Shown in pieces: positions 9,679 to 19,359 of a DNA stretch of 64,000 bases. Where the stretch lies: contig JAPLUI010000127.1 in assembly GCA_026397725.1 (NCBI GenBank), forward strand, positions 1 to 64,000. The letters run 5' to 3'. Position numbers and translations under genes: made by a program. Every line of letters starts with the position of its first letter. Within the stretch, counting starts at the first letter, position 1. The notes beneath the pieces were generated by a model. That model was not told the origin of the DNA and did no database searches. It saw only the letters and a program-made list of their open reading frames with translations. The stretch is from Verrucomicrobiota bacterium. GTDB lineage: Bacteria > Verrucomicrobiota > Verrucomicrobiia > Verrucomicrobiales > Akkermansiaceae.

Positions 9679-11965
9679 TTATTTCACAGGTTCGGGCACG
9701 GCCAGACGCAGCCAATCGCCAGTGATCGCGCTCAATGCGGCGGGAACCGGCCCTGTCCAGTCCTGCAGCACGCCGTGCATCTGCCCGTTCGCATCGCGCC
9801 AGAGCGCCACGTCAGCCCGCGGCGATAATTCGATCGACATTCCGTCAGCCTTGAAGCGCCGCAGTCCGCCTGCCGCCATGGCCTCCACCTCGCCGCGCGC
9901 ATTGAGCCGCACGGCGGCCACGCCGACGGCATCGAAGGTGACGTCCCGGCTGCCAACCCTGAGGATCTGCTGGATCGGGTCGCCAAGCACCTCCCGCTCG
10001 CCGGTGGCCAGGATGACCGTGTCGTCAAGCAGGTGGCACTGACCGTTGGGTTTGGGCATCATCGACGGGCAGTCGAAGCCGGAATGCGTCCGCATGGTGC
10101 AAGGCGTTTGCGGGTGGCAACCGGATGCCTTCAGTTGCGCGATGATTGCAGCCGTGCAGGTGGCAGCATCACTGGCCGTCATCGCCGCCGGCAGGAGCGT
10201 CCTGGCATCGACCGGTTTGCCATCGAAGTCCATGGTCCAGTCACCGATCCGATAGAGCGCGGTCTTGCCCGTGGCGGCCGCCTTGCGGAAGAATTCGCCC
10301 GCCGATGGCCGCTCATATTGAGGCTGATAGAAAACCACGGCCGCGTAGGTCTGCGGACCATACTGGATGCGGCCGTCAGCCGCGAGCTTCAGCGCCCCGG
10401 CCTCGATTTCGCTGCTGGGAATCAGGTCGGCATAGTAGCCGTCCTTCCACAGCGCGTCGCAGACCGCAACCCCGGCGTCACCGGTTCCCGGATCCGCCCA
10501 ATTGGCGACACGGGGGTGGCTGAATACGATTGCAACCGGGCAGTCAATGGGCGCAGTCGAGATGTAGTTCAAGAGCCGGATGCGACAATCGGCCCGGAAG
10601 AGCCTTCCGCCCACGGACAATAGACTGGTGGTCAACGTCTCCGTCGGCGATGGCCAGAGCGGATGGAAGTTCATCCGTCCGCCTCCCAACGCATGGCGCC
10701 ACAGATCCTCCGCATAGGGCTCGACCGAGGCTCCGTAATACATGTTATACCACAACGGGCTGTGCCACTTCTTGGCCAGTGCGGTGCGCACGCAGAATGG
10801 TGTCACTTCATCCGTTTGCGCGAGGTCGCGTTTGACGGCCCACCAGTCCAGGCCGTTCTTGAACACCTCCGCCGTGTTGGGGTAGGGCCACCAGGTTGGA
10901 TGGGTTCCCACCATGGCGTCCTTGCCGAAGACCTGCTTGATCGCATGGTAATACTTTGTTTCGATCTCGGCGTTGCGCTGCCAATACATTTCCATGTAGT
11001 GGTTCACGGCGGCAGCCCGTTCGCCAGTCCGTCCTTTTTCGCCCTTGCTCATCAACAGAAGATCGCGAAGCAACTCGTGTCCCGGCCGGCGGTTGGCATA
11101 TTGTTTCGCCAGGCAATTGGAAAACCACAGGTCGGTGATCGAGTTTCCGCTTGGGTAAAAACCCCCACTCGTCCTTGCAAACCCCAGCCAGCGGCACATC
11201 GGCATACTGCCGCAGCACCTGCAGCTCAAAGTCCGTTAGATCGGGCGCAAACATATCCGGCGTGAGCAGATCGAACCTGGCCATCACGCAGGCCGTCCGG
11301 CCCAGGTCTTTCTCCGTGCAGGGAATGGTGACCTTGACGCCCAGCGCATCGGCCTGGTCGACCTTGCAACGGCCGGTGATATCCTCGACCGATTCGATTC
11401 CCTGCGTGCCGGAGGAATAGGAATAGACGCGCAGTAAGCGTCCGGCCATGGAATCAAAACCCTTCGTATAGAAACCATACGTGCCGCCGTTGAGCGGTTC
11501 AACTGCCAGGCTTACCTCGCCGACGCCCTGCAACACTACGTCGCGCAAGCGAACCAGTCCCTGGAGTTCATCCGGGTATTTCTCCGCAAACAGTATCCTG
11601 GAGAACGGCGCATCCAACTCCATGACGATCCCCATCCCCAGGCTGCGCGCGTATACCGCCGCCGCCTTGATCTGGTCATGCACTTTAGGGTCGGACACCT
11701 CGGCCGGGTAACGAATGCTCGTGGTCAAAAGCTTGAAAGCGGAATGTCTGGCATGCTGATCGAGAAACAGCTTATAACCCTCAGGTTTGAACTCCTGTGC
11801 TGTCCAGAACCAGCAACCGATTCCAGGCCACGAGGTCTTGATGGCGTTGTGTTCCTGACCTGACAACTCGACTTGCAGCGACCGGCACGCCGAAGTCTCC
11901 GCCGCGGCCGGCAGCGGCAGACACAGGCAAGCGCCCAGCCATGCGCACGCTAACAATTGATTCAT
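9679..11965 (-). pseudogene. Glycosidase-like gene with a single homopolymer frameshift
   Basis: Start ATG at 11965 with signal peptide (MNQLLACAWLGACLCLPLPA). The upstream frame runs to DEWGF; one extra T in the run GGGTTTTTACCC near 11160 then shifts the frame. The downstream frame (YPSGNSITDLWFSN... to ...AVPEPVK) continues the same protein, about 760 aa in total. The architecture is a barrel followed by a domain resembling the trimerisation domain of GH42-type galactosidases (PVAIVFSHPRVANWADP), so a retaining glycosidase is likely but unproven. It is a close paralogue of the next gene upstream (11992-13739), which starts with nearly the same signal peptide. With only one lesion in a homopolymer, sequencing or assembly error is a real alternative, and the gene may be functional. 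Confidence 0.6.
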
Positions 11966-11991
11966 GGTGTGTGGGGCATTCCGCTGAATTG

Positions 11992-13739
11992 CTAGTTTGC
12001 CAGAGGCACGGGCACCGCCACCCGCAGCCAGTCGCTGGTGATGGCAATCAACGCCGCAGGGACGGGGCCGGTCCACCCTTGGAGCACGCCGTGCCACTGG
12101 CCCACGGCATCGCGCCAGAGTGCCAGGTCCGCGGGTTGCGGCAGTTCGATGTTGAGGTCAGCGGCCTGGAAGCGCCGCAAGCCGCCGGCGGCCATGGCCT
12201 CGACCCGGCCGGCCGGATACAGGCGCACGGCGGCCACACCGACGGCGTCGAAGGTGACCGGATGACCGCGGATCGTGAGCGTTTGCTGGATTGGATCGCC
12301 CGTCACCTCCTTTTCGCCGGACGCGAGAATCCGCGTGCCGTCTAACAACCTGCATTGGCCAGCGGGCTTGGGCATCATCGACGCGGGGAACACGGCGCCG
12401 CCGTGCGGCGTGCAGGGGGTTTGCGGTTCGATGCCCGCAGCTTGGAGGTGAGCGATGACCTGCCGCACGACGTCGGCGGCGGCCACCGGCTTGAGGCCGG
12501 GTGGCAGCGCGGCGGCGGCGTCAAAGGGCCGGCCATCAAAATCCAGGGTCCACTCCCCGACGCGGAACCAAGCCGTCCGGCCCGTGGCGGCGGCCTTGGC
12601 GAGGAACTCCGCCACGGCGGGGCGTTCGCCTTGTGGTTGATAGATCACCGCCGCGGAGTAGTGTTGCGGGCCATAGGCAAGGCTGCCGTCGCCGGCGAGT
12701 TGCAGGCTGGCGTTGGTGATCTCGCTGCTCGGCACCAGGTCGGCATAATCATCTCCATGTAGTGGTTGATGGCCGCGGCGCGCCCGTCCGCCATGCCCTT
12801 TTCACCCTTGGCCAGCAGTAACAGGTCGCGCTCCAGGGTGCGCCCGGGACGCCGCCTGGCATACTCGTCCGCCATGCAACGCGAGTAGTAGAGGTCATCG
12901 GTACGCGGGCCGAAACGCCCGGGAAATCCCCACTCGTCCTTACACGCCCCTGCCAGGGGCACGTCGGCATACTGCTTGAGAATGTTCTTTTCAAACTCGA
13001 TCAGGTGCGGGGCGAAGACATCGGGCGTGAACAACGTGAAGGCCGCCAGGACGCAGGCCGTGCGCCCGGCATCCCCGGCGGTGCAGGGAATCGCGATGCG
13101 CACCCCGCGCGCGTCGGCCTGCTGCACGTTGCAGCGGCCGGTGATGTCACTCACCGAGTCCGGTTCGATGCCAGCCGCTCCGGCAACATACGAAAAGACC
13201 CGCAGCACGCGTGCGGCGATCGAGTCGTAACCACGGACGCGGTAGGTGTAATGGTCACCCAGGTTGAGGGGTTCCACTGTCAGGCCGGCTTCCCCCGAAT
13301 TTGTTAGGGCAACCTCGCGCAGCCGGACGATTTCCTGCAGCTCGCCAGGGTGCTTGTCCATGAACGCCTGGCGGGCGAGGCGCACGTCCAGATCCAGCAC
13401 CAGGCCCATGCCGCGCTCGCGGGCATACATGGCCGCGGCTTTGAGCTGGTCGTGCACCTTGGGGTCGGTCACCTCCACCGGATGGCGAATGCTGGTGGTC
13501 AACAGGCCGAAGCCCGAATGCTGCGCGTGCAGATCGAGGAAGCGCTTGTAGCCGTCGGGCTGGAATTCCTCGGCCGACCAAAACCAGCAGCCGATTCCCG
13601 GCCACGAGTTCTTGATGGCGTTGTGTTCCTGGCCAGGCAGCGCGACTTGCAGCGAGCGCAGCGCGGCAGGCTCCGGTGCGGCCGGCAGCGGCAGCGACAA
13701 GCAAGCGCCCAGCCAGGCGCAGGCTAACAATCCTTTCAT
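11992..13739 (-). pseudogene. Paralogous glycosidase-like gene with central deletion
   Basis: ATG at 13739 starts MKGLLACAWLGACLSLPLPA. The frame follows the neighbouring paralogue closely as far as INHYMEM, then jumps near 12750 to sequence equivalent to DYADLVPSSEI in another frame, continuing to AVPVPLAN. Compared with the paralogue about 560 bp are missing, including the segment that holds HPTWWPYPN and WYNMYYGAS, so the catalytic part is lost. Both ends remain well conserved, which argues for a recent event. It lies 26 bp upstream of the next gene's start, consistent with a former two- or three-gene operon on the minus strand. Confidence 0.65.
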
Positions 13740-13767
13740 GGCGCGGTGAGTACGGCGCGGGCGGCGA

Positions 13768-14020
13768 TCAGCTTTCAAAATACGTGTAGCCGGTCAGGCC
13801 CTCGCGGTAGAAATCGAGGATTTCCCAACGAATTTTCTTGGCAATGCGGACCAGATGCCTGATTATCTCGCTTGAGGAATTCTTCCATGGAAATGGCTTC
13901 AAACCACTGCCGCTTGCCAAAATTCGCGTTTGGAGCCTTGCGGTTTTCGAGGTCCGCCAGATTTTCCGGCTTATTGGTCCCCTTTTCCCCAGCCACCCCT
14001 TTTTCCTCGCCCTCCGGGCC
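13768..14020 (-). pseudogene. Short unrecognised ORF remnant beside R1
   Basis: On the minus strand the frame NLADLENRKAPNANFGKRQW...EEFLKRDN changes near 13860 to IIRHLVRIAKKIRWEILDFY...GYTYFES and stops. The two frames join naturally with one indel, giving about 80 codons. I do not recognise the family. Its 5' side (minus strand) begins directly in repeat R1, the same placement as the small ORF at 34.17 kb, so it may be debris that travelled with R1. Confidence 0.35.
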
Positions 14021-14069
14021 GGCCATCGGCCCATTCAACGGCCTTCACCATAAAGGCAAATTTCTGTAA
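14005..14069 (+). repeat. R1 dispersed repeat, copy 2
   Basis: CGCCCTCCGGGCCGGCCATC followed by GGCCTTCACCATAAAGGCAAATTTCTGTAAT. It lies in the 5' leader of the GH51 gene. The characteristic CTAGCAGT end is degraded. Confidence 0.7.
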
Positions 14070-14145
14070 TATCTCCCGGCCAGCGCTTCGCGAGAGCGAT
14101 GCTGGATCTGGAAAAGAAGTAAGGGAACCCTACCTCAGGAAAGAA

Positions 14146-16122
14146 ATGATCATGAAACATAATGGACACATCACGAGGACTTCAATGCTGGTGTTGACGG
14201 GACTTGGTGCCACTCAACTGGCAGTCGCGGCACCCTTGGTATTGGAGGTGCGGGCGAATCAACCGGGGCATCCTATCAATAAAACACAATATGGCGTGTT
14301 CTTTGAGGAAATCTCCCATGCCGGCGAGGGCGGGCTGTATGCGGAGCTGGTCAAGAACCGTTCGTTTGAGGACAGCACCGACTCGATTCCCGATTGGACG
14401 TTCTACAAGACCGGCGTGGCCGATGGGACCATGTCACTCGAAAAGACCGGGCTTCTGAACGCCGCGCAAGCGTGTGCGCTGAAGCTGGATATCAGCGTTC
14501 CCGGGACGGTCGGCGTGGCCAATGCCGGCTACTGGGGGATCCATGTGGTCAAAGGACGAACGTATGATCTCTCGTTTTTCACCAAGGCAAGTCTGCCAGC
14601 AAGCGCGACCATCACTGCCAAGCTCCAGAACCACGACGGCACCAAAACCTACGCCTCATGCATCGTTGGCGGTCTAACGGATGCCTGGCAGAAACACAAG
14701 GGCACCATGACCGCCGACGACACCGAACCCCAGGGCCGCCTGACCCTGGAGGTCACGACCGAAAAACCCGGCACCCTATGGCTCGACGTGGTGTCACTTT
14801 TTCCGCCGACCTGGAAAGGCCGGCCTAACGGGACGCGGCCCGACCTCGCCGAAATGGTGGCGAAAATGAAACCCGGCGTGATCCGCTTTCCGGGCGGCAC
14901 TTATGTGAGCACCAACCCGTCGGATGCCCCGCGACCGCTGAGCGAACTTGGGCCGATTGAGGAGCGTCCCGGTCATCCCGCGCCTGGCAAACAGAACCCA
15001 TGGGGCTACCACAACAACGACGGTTTCGGGCTGCATGAATACCTGCAATTCGCCGAGGACCTGGGTGCCGAACCGATCTATGTGTTCCAAGGCGGGGCGA
15101 ATCCAGGGGCGGAAATGAACAGGCCCGAGACCTATATCAAGGGCGCGGCGCTGGACCAGCTCATTCAGGAGTCCTTGTCAGTCATCGAATATGCGAATGG
15201 CCCGGCCACCACGACCTGGGGCGCCAAACGCGCCGCGAACGGACACCCCGAACCGTTCCACATGAAATACGTCCAGATCGGCAATGAGAACTGGCACAAA
15301 CCATTTCACGACAACTACATCGTCATCTACAACGCCATCAAGGCGAAATATCCCGAGATGCAGGTGATCTGGGGCGGTGACTGGATTGGTAACAACCAGC
15401 ACGGCTATAAGTCCGACGGCATCATGCCTGAAGGCTCCGCGGCGCAGATTGTTGATGAGCATTTCTACAAGGCTGATGACTGGTTCTACAACAATTCCGA
15501 GCGTTACTCTCCGCAGAACTATCCACGCGGCGTGGCGCGTGAAGCCAAGGTGTTTCTGGGCGAGGTCTCGGCGTGGAAGGACACCCTCGATGCCGCTCTC
15601 AAGGAATCCGCCTTTCTGCTCGGGGCTGAGAAGTATTCCGACAAGGTGGTGATGGCAGTCTATGCGCCTCTCTTCGCCAACGTGAATTTCATGAAGTGGT
15701 CGGCCAATGCCATCTACTTCGACAACGCGCGTGTTTACGGTTCTCCATCCTATCACGCACAGGCCATGCTTGGGAACAATGTCGGCGATGTGAACCTGGT
15801 GGTCGGAGGGCTGGAAGGGCTCCTTAACAAAAAACTGTTTGTCAACGCGAACCGGATCACCGCGACCGGTGAGGTCATCATCAAAATCGTCAACTCCGAA
15901 GCGCAAGCGCGCGAAATCCGAATTGAGGTGCGCGGCATGCCCAAACCTCCGCGCTCCGGACGTGAGATTGTTCTGACTGGTCCTGATTTGAACGCGGGCA
16001 ATTCGTTCGACAAGCCGTTGAATGTGGCACCGGTTGAAAGGAAGTTGGAGAAGCCGGGCGATTCGTTCACCTACTTGGTCAAACCCCAATCATTCACGGT
16101 GCTCAGGCTGATGAATCCTTGA
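14146..16122 (+). CDS. Alpha-L-arabinofuranosidase, GH51 family, secreted
   Basis: 658 aa from ATG 14146, chosen because AGGA lies a few bases upstream and a signal peptide follows (TSMLVLTGLGATQLAVAAPL); the longer ORF from 13930 merely reads through R1. Layout: CBM4/galactose-binding-like insert after YGVFFEEISHAGEGGLYAE, then the (beta/alpha)8 barrel and a C-terminal beta domain. The acid/base glutamate is in IGNENW (Glu381) and the likely nucleophile in FLGEVSAW (Glu473), so the enzyme looks intact. Family reaction: release of terminal alpha-L-arabinofuranosyl residues from arabinan and arabinoxylan. It is followed almost without gap by a discoidin-domain gene, probably co-transcribed. 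A second intact GH51 lies at 41.3 kb and a decayed one at 49.7 kb. Confidence 0.9.
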   Translation: MIMKHNGHITRTSMLVLTGLGATQLAVAAPLVLEVRANQPGHPINKTQYGVFFEEISHAGEGGLYAELVKNRSFEDSTDSIPDWTFYKTGVADGTMSLEKTGLLNAAQACALKLDISVPGTVGVANAGYWGIHVVKGRTYDLSFFTKASLPASATITAKLQNHDGTKTYASCIVGGLTDAWQKHKGTMTADDTEPQGRLTLEVTTEKPGTLWLDVVSLFPPTWKGRPNGTRPDLAEMVAKMKPGVIRFPGGTYVSTNPSDAPRPLSELGPIEERPGHPAPGKQNPWGYHNNDGFGLHEYLQFAEDLGAEPIYVFQGGANPGAEMNRPETYIKGAALDQLIQESLSVIEYANGPATTTWGAKRAANGHPEPFHMKYVQIGNENWHKPFHDNYIVIYNAIKAKYPEMQVIWGGDWIGNNQHGYKSDGIMPEGSAAQIVDEHFYKADDWFYNNSERYSPQNYPRGVAREAKVFLGEVSAWKDTLDAALKESAFLLGAEKYSDKVVMAVYAPLFANVNFMKWSANAIYFDNARVYGSPSYHAQAMLGNNVGDVNLVVGGLEGLLNKKLFVNANRITATGEVIIKIVNSEAQAREIRIEVRGMPKPPRSGREIVLTGPDLNAGNSFDKPLNVAPVERKLEKPGDSFTYLVKPQSFTVLRLMNP

Positions 16123-16205
16123 CCCCCCACCCATCCCATTTGAAATCGACCCGTCCGCAAACCCGCCCCCAAGCCTTGAACCCCGTTACCACCGCCTTCC
16201 CATCA

Positions 16206-17132
16206 ATGACCCGACCCACCACCGCTGCTTGCCTGCTCGCCCTGAGTGCACTGTTCACCCCCCACACGGTTTTCGCCGCCGGTCGGGCCGAGGCCGGTTT
16301 CCCGATGGCCGATCCTTTGTTAGACGATCCCGCCAAACTCAACTCGTTCACCACCGATGCCAGGAATTCCAAGCGCGATGGGGAGGTCATCCGTCTCAGC
16401 CCGGACGCCTCGAGGCTCGCGCTCGAGTGGACAATCGACCCCGCCGCAGACCAGGGACTTTTCCAATCCCTGCTCCGCAGCTACCGCAGTGAAGTCGGCT
16501 TCTGGCCCGGCAAACGCAGCGAGATGCCCCCGGCGCCCACGGCAGTCCTAACAGACGAGGAGCGGTCCCGCCCACACCAACCCCTCTCGTTGGATCTCAT
16601 CCTCGCCGCGTGGAAGACCGAATACGCCCGCCGCTTCGCCGCACACGTCGCCGCCGGCGGCCCGGTGAAACGCTTCACTGCCGTCGCCATGCAATCCCCG
16701 ATGGAGCGCGCCAGCGAAGGAGTTGCAGTCCGCACTATCGAAAACCTCGCCAGCGGCAAGAAGGTCACCTGTTCGCCCGGATCCATCCACCCCGAATTCG
16801 CCAACGACGGCAAGATCACCAACGCCGAATTTTGGGAATGCGATGCCAAGGACGCGTGGTGGCAGGTGGATCTCGGCAAAGCCATGGAGATTTCCACCCT
16901 CACCATCATCCCGCTGCACAAGGACGACCGGGCCTATCGCTTCATCGTCAAAACCTCCATGGACGGATCTAACTGGACCGTCCACATCGACCGGCACGAC
17001 AACAAGGAAACCTTCGGCACCCGCGGTTGCGAGGAGAAATTCCAAAACACCCCGATGCGCCATATCCGCATCGAAATGTTCGGCAACACCCTCAACGAAG
17101 GCAATCACCTGGTGGAACTCATCGCCCGCTGA
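16206..17132 (+). CDS. Secreted protein with C-terminal F5/8 type C (discoidin) domain
   Basis: 308 aa from ATG 16206; the ORF-track start (TTG 16119) overlaps the GH51 stop and lacks a signal peptide, whereas MTRPTTAACLLALSALFTPH is a convincing one. The central part (about 30-170) is unrecognised and lysine/arginine rich. Residues 185-305 form a galactose-binding/discoidin fold (AWWQVDLGKAMEISTLTI, STSMDGSNW-like segment, RHIRIEMFGN). Probably a carbohydrate-binding partner of the GH51 enzyme just upstream, with 83 bp between stop and start. No catalytic motif seen. Confidence 0.75.
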   Translation: MTRPTTAACLLALSALFTPHTVFAAGRAEAGFPMADPLLDDPAKLNSFTTDARNSKRDGEVIRLSPDASRLALEWTIDPAADQGLFQSLLRSYRSEVGFWPGKRSEMPPAPTAVLTDEERSRPHQPLSLDLILAAWKTEYARRFAAHVAAGGPVKRFTAVAMQSPMERASEGVAVRTIENLASGKKVTCSPGSIHPEFANDGKITNAEFWECDAKDAWWQVDLGKAMEISTLTIIPLHKDDRAYRFIVKTSMDGSNWTVHIDRHDNKETFGTRGCEEKFQNTPMRHIRIEMFGNTLNEGNHLVELIAR

Positions 17133-17151
17133 CCGCTCACCCTGACCGCCA

Positions 17152-17274
17152 ATGAACCAACTCAATCCCGGGGCCATGGTCGTCAACGGCAAATATGCAA
17201 TCCGCGCCAAAGTCAAGATCGCCGGCGGCAACGACTCCAACGGCGTCATCACCCTGAGGAAAAGATCCCCATGA
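17152..17274 (+). CDS. 40-residue ORF remnant
   Basis: Encodes MNQLNPGAMVVNGKYAIRAK... and ends in a TGA inside the first codons of R1 copy 3. Composition matches neighbouring coding sequence and the peptide looks like a piece of a beta-rich domain, but it has no recognisable family. Most likely the truncated end of a gene interrupted by R1. Confidence 0.3.
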   Translation: MNQLNPGAMVVNGKYAIRAKVKIAGGNDSNGVITLRKRSP

Positions 17275-17359
17275 ATCTTGCAACCCCCATTTCCCCACCC
17301 TCCGGTCCGGCCACCGGCCCTGGCAACGGCGTTCACCCGAAAAGCAATTTCCTAGCAAT
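17267..17359 (+). repeat. R1 dispersed repeat, copy 3 (full length)
   Basis: Full-length form: CCCCATGAATCTTGCAACC, then CCTCCGGTCCGGCCACCGGC, then GTTCACCCGAAAAGCAATTT and CCTAGCAAT. The mutS fragment begins exactly at its right end. On the minus strand it shows a Shine-Dalgarno-like GGAGGG followed by an ATG opening a short ORF (MGVARFMG). Confidence 0.75.
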
Positions 17360-17548
17360 GACGCCGCACATCGGGACGCCGTTGCGGCGGGTGAGCGCCA
17401 CGTTGAGGATGGGCGAGGCGGTCTTGGCATCCTCGAAGAACATCTCGAAAAAATCCCCGAGCCGGAACATCAGCAGCACATCCGCGGGCAGGGATTTCCG
17501 CATGGCCTGGTATTGGGCCATCATCGGGGTGGGAACGGGCACGGACAT
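17357..17548 (-). pseudogene. mutS N-terminal fragment
   Basis: Minus strand from ATG 17548: [20 protein letters not shown], then [20 protein letters not shown] and GVPMCGV. This is the DNA-mismatch-binding domain I of MutS (compare family motif TPMMQQY...RMGDFYELFYDDA). Only about 60 residues of an 850-residue protein are present. The reading continues straight into R1 (ARKLLFG) and stops. The residues retained include the Phe-x-Glu region (FFEMF), but without the other domains the product cannot work. The start and any promoter to the right seem intact, so this marks a break point and not a gradual decay. Confidence 0.8.
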
Positions 17549-17854
17549 GCCCGCAGCTTGGCCCTTTTCCCCGCCGATGAAAATCACGAAGTTGGGGAAT
17601 TCTCGGGTGGCGCGGACGACGCGTGAACGCGGATGGGCGGCGGCGGCGAAAGAACCTGCCTCAATTCTTGTCTTCATCAGCGTCGGCGCTCGCATGCTTG
17701 GCGCGGAACGGCCCTGTTTCCCCATCGTCTTCACAAAAGGTGGCTGCCGCGTCTCGCGGCAGGCCGTGCCGCACAGCTTTGCCGCTCCATCACTCGCCAT
17801 CCCACTCCACCGCTGCCCCGCGCCTCACCGCTCACCCCTCTCAGCCAGGCCAGT

Positions 17855-18040
17855 ATGACCCTCCCTCCCGTGCCCACCTCGCTGCCGCCTGCCCCGGCGA
17901 GCGCCTGTCCCAAGCTCCCACCCTGCCAAAATCTGCTCGTCAGCGCCGTCAACGAAGAGTTTCAGATTATTTGTCAGTCCCACAGTTCAAGGGCCGCATC
18001 AGTGGGACGGTCAGGAAACCCAGTATCAGCCGGTGTTTGA
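17855..18040 (+). CDS. Short unrecognised ORF divergent from the mutS fragment
   Basis: 61 residues starting MTLPPVPTSLPPAPASACPK. Opposite orientation to the mutS fragment. It has no recognisable domain and is proline/alanine rich at first, then ordinary (NLLVSAVNEEFQIIC). Might be the N-terminal stub of a gene truncated on its right side. The rest of 17549-18086 holds nothing I recognise. Confidence 0.25.
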   Translation: MTLPPVPTSLPPAPASACPKLPPCQNLLVSAVNEEFQIICQSHSSRAASVGRSGNPVSAGV

Positions 18041-18086
18041 TCTTCATACGTTCGTCGGAATTTGAATGAGTTGGGAGTTGTCGGGA

Positions 18087-19295
18087 TTACGGGGTTTGGG
18101 AAACCACCACCTGGGCAAACCGCAGCTTGCGCGGCCCCTTCGGGGTCAGGATGTAGTTGGGAAACGCCACGCTCACCGCATCGATGACCCCTGAACTGGC
18201 GGGACCGGTCAGGCGGGTGGGCGGGGCGGAACTGGCCACCCAACTGCCCTCCGTCATATCCACGCTGAACCACACCGTGTAGGTCAGGCCGGCGACTTCC
18301 CAGTCTTTGCGGCGGCCAAACACCACGCGGACGTCCACCACCCCGTTGCTTCCCATGTTGGTGGCGACGGGCTGGCCGGGCGTGGTCACATTGCCACCGG
18401 CTTCGTACGCGATCGGACCGGCGAAATTGGCCAGCGGATCGGTGCCGAAGGCAAATTCCCGCAAATTGGTCAAGCCATCGCCATCCGGGTCGTCGCCCAT
18501 GCCGTCGTTCACGCCGACGGTCAGACCGTTGGCGCCAGCCCAGATTTCGTACGGCGTGCCGGAAGCCACGGCGGTCAGTGTGATGGTATTCGGGGTGGCG
18601 GCGTCGTTGTAGTCGAGGGTGTAGTGGTTAGTGCCGTCGCTGACGGTGGCGCCGTCGGCATAGCCGGCGAAGGTGCCGGTCAGCGTGGTGTACGAGGCGA
18701 TGGTGAACTTTGTGCCGCCCGCCGGGGGGGCCGTGCCGAGGTTGCCCAGGGTGAGCGTGCTGCCTCCGAGGTTGAGCGTGCCGGTCACGGCGACTTTGTC
18801 GGCTGTGGGTGTGGGGTCGGTATTGATTTGCGCGGCGAAGGTACTGCCGGAGACCAGGGTCACGCCGCCATTCGCGGTGAGCGTGCCAATGCTGTTGGTG
18901 GCGCCGGGGGCGAGGGTCGCGCCGCTGGCAAGGCTGATGGAACCATGGATCGTCCCCGTGCCGCCGAGCGTGCCGCCATTCACCGCCACTGCGCTGGCCG
19001 CATCGAGACTGCCCGGCGCATTGATCAGCAACGTGCCCGTGCTCACAGTGGTCGCGCCGGTGTAGGTGTTCACGCCCGTGAGCGTGACCGTGCCACCGGT
19101 GGTCTTATCCAACCCGACGCTGCCGCCGAGCATGGCGCTCACGGTGCCGCCGCGGAAGTCGTAGCTGCCGCCGGGGCCGGCAAGCGTAATCGCTCCCGTG
19201 CCAGTGATGCTCGCACCGCTGAGCGTGACAGCACCGATGTTACCGGTGTTCGTGCCGAGCATGATTATCACGGCAAAGGTAAATCTCGATTTCAT
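18087..19295 (-). CDS. Autotransporter beta-strand-repeat protein with altered N-terminus
   Basis: 402 aa. Contains autotransporter-associated beta-strand repeats (TLTGVNTYTGATTVSTGTLL, GGTLGGTGTIHG, LASGATLAPG) typical of passenger domains in Verrucomicrobia. A C-terminal module begins YEIWAGANG and carries a DDPDGDGLTN calcium-binding-like loop. It ends KLRFAQVVVSQTP, related to the modules at the C-termini of the 51.2, 52.6 and 58.2 kb genes. The first 12 residues (MKSRFTFAVIIM) look like the start of a signal peptide but join abruptly to LGTNTGNIGAVTLSG, in the middle of a repeat. The base composition changes at that point, so the original N-terminus and signal peptide are probably lost. 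Confidence 0.65.
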   Translation of the reverse strand: MKSRFTFAVIIMLGTNTGNIGAVTLSGASITGTGAITLAGPGGSYDFRGGTVSAMLGGSVGLDKTTGGTVTLTGVNTYTGATTVSTGTLLINAPGSLDAASAVAVNGGTLGGTGTIHGSISLASGATLAPGATNSIGTLTANGGVTLVSGSTFAAQINTDPTPTADKVAVTGTLNLGGSTLTLGNLGTAPPAGGTKFTIASYTTLTGTFAGYADGATVSDGTNHYTLDYNDAATPNTITLTAVASGTPYEIWAGANGLTVGVNDGMGDDPDGDGLTNLREFAFGTDPLANFAGPIAYEAGGNVTTPGQPVATNMGSNGVVDVRVVFGRRKDWEVAGLTYTVWFSVDMTEGSWVASSAPPTRLTGPASSGVIDAVSVAFPNYILTPKGPRKLRFAQVVVSQTP

Positions 19296-19359
19296 ATCCG
19301 ATTCAATTTCTGCGGTTAAATTTCATACTGATTTCAGATTTCATTTAATTGTGATTTTT

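Noticed and set aside
16548-17336. Minus-strand ORF of 262 aa over the discoidin gene
   Set aside because: Antisense open frame; the plus strand encodes a clear signal peptide and discoidin fold.
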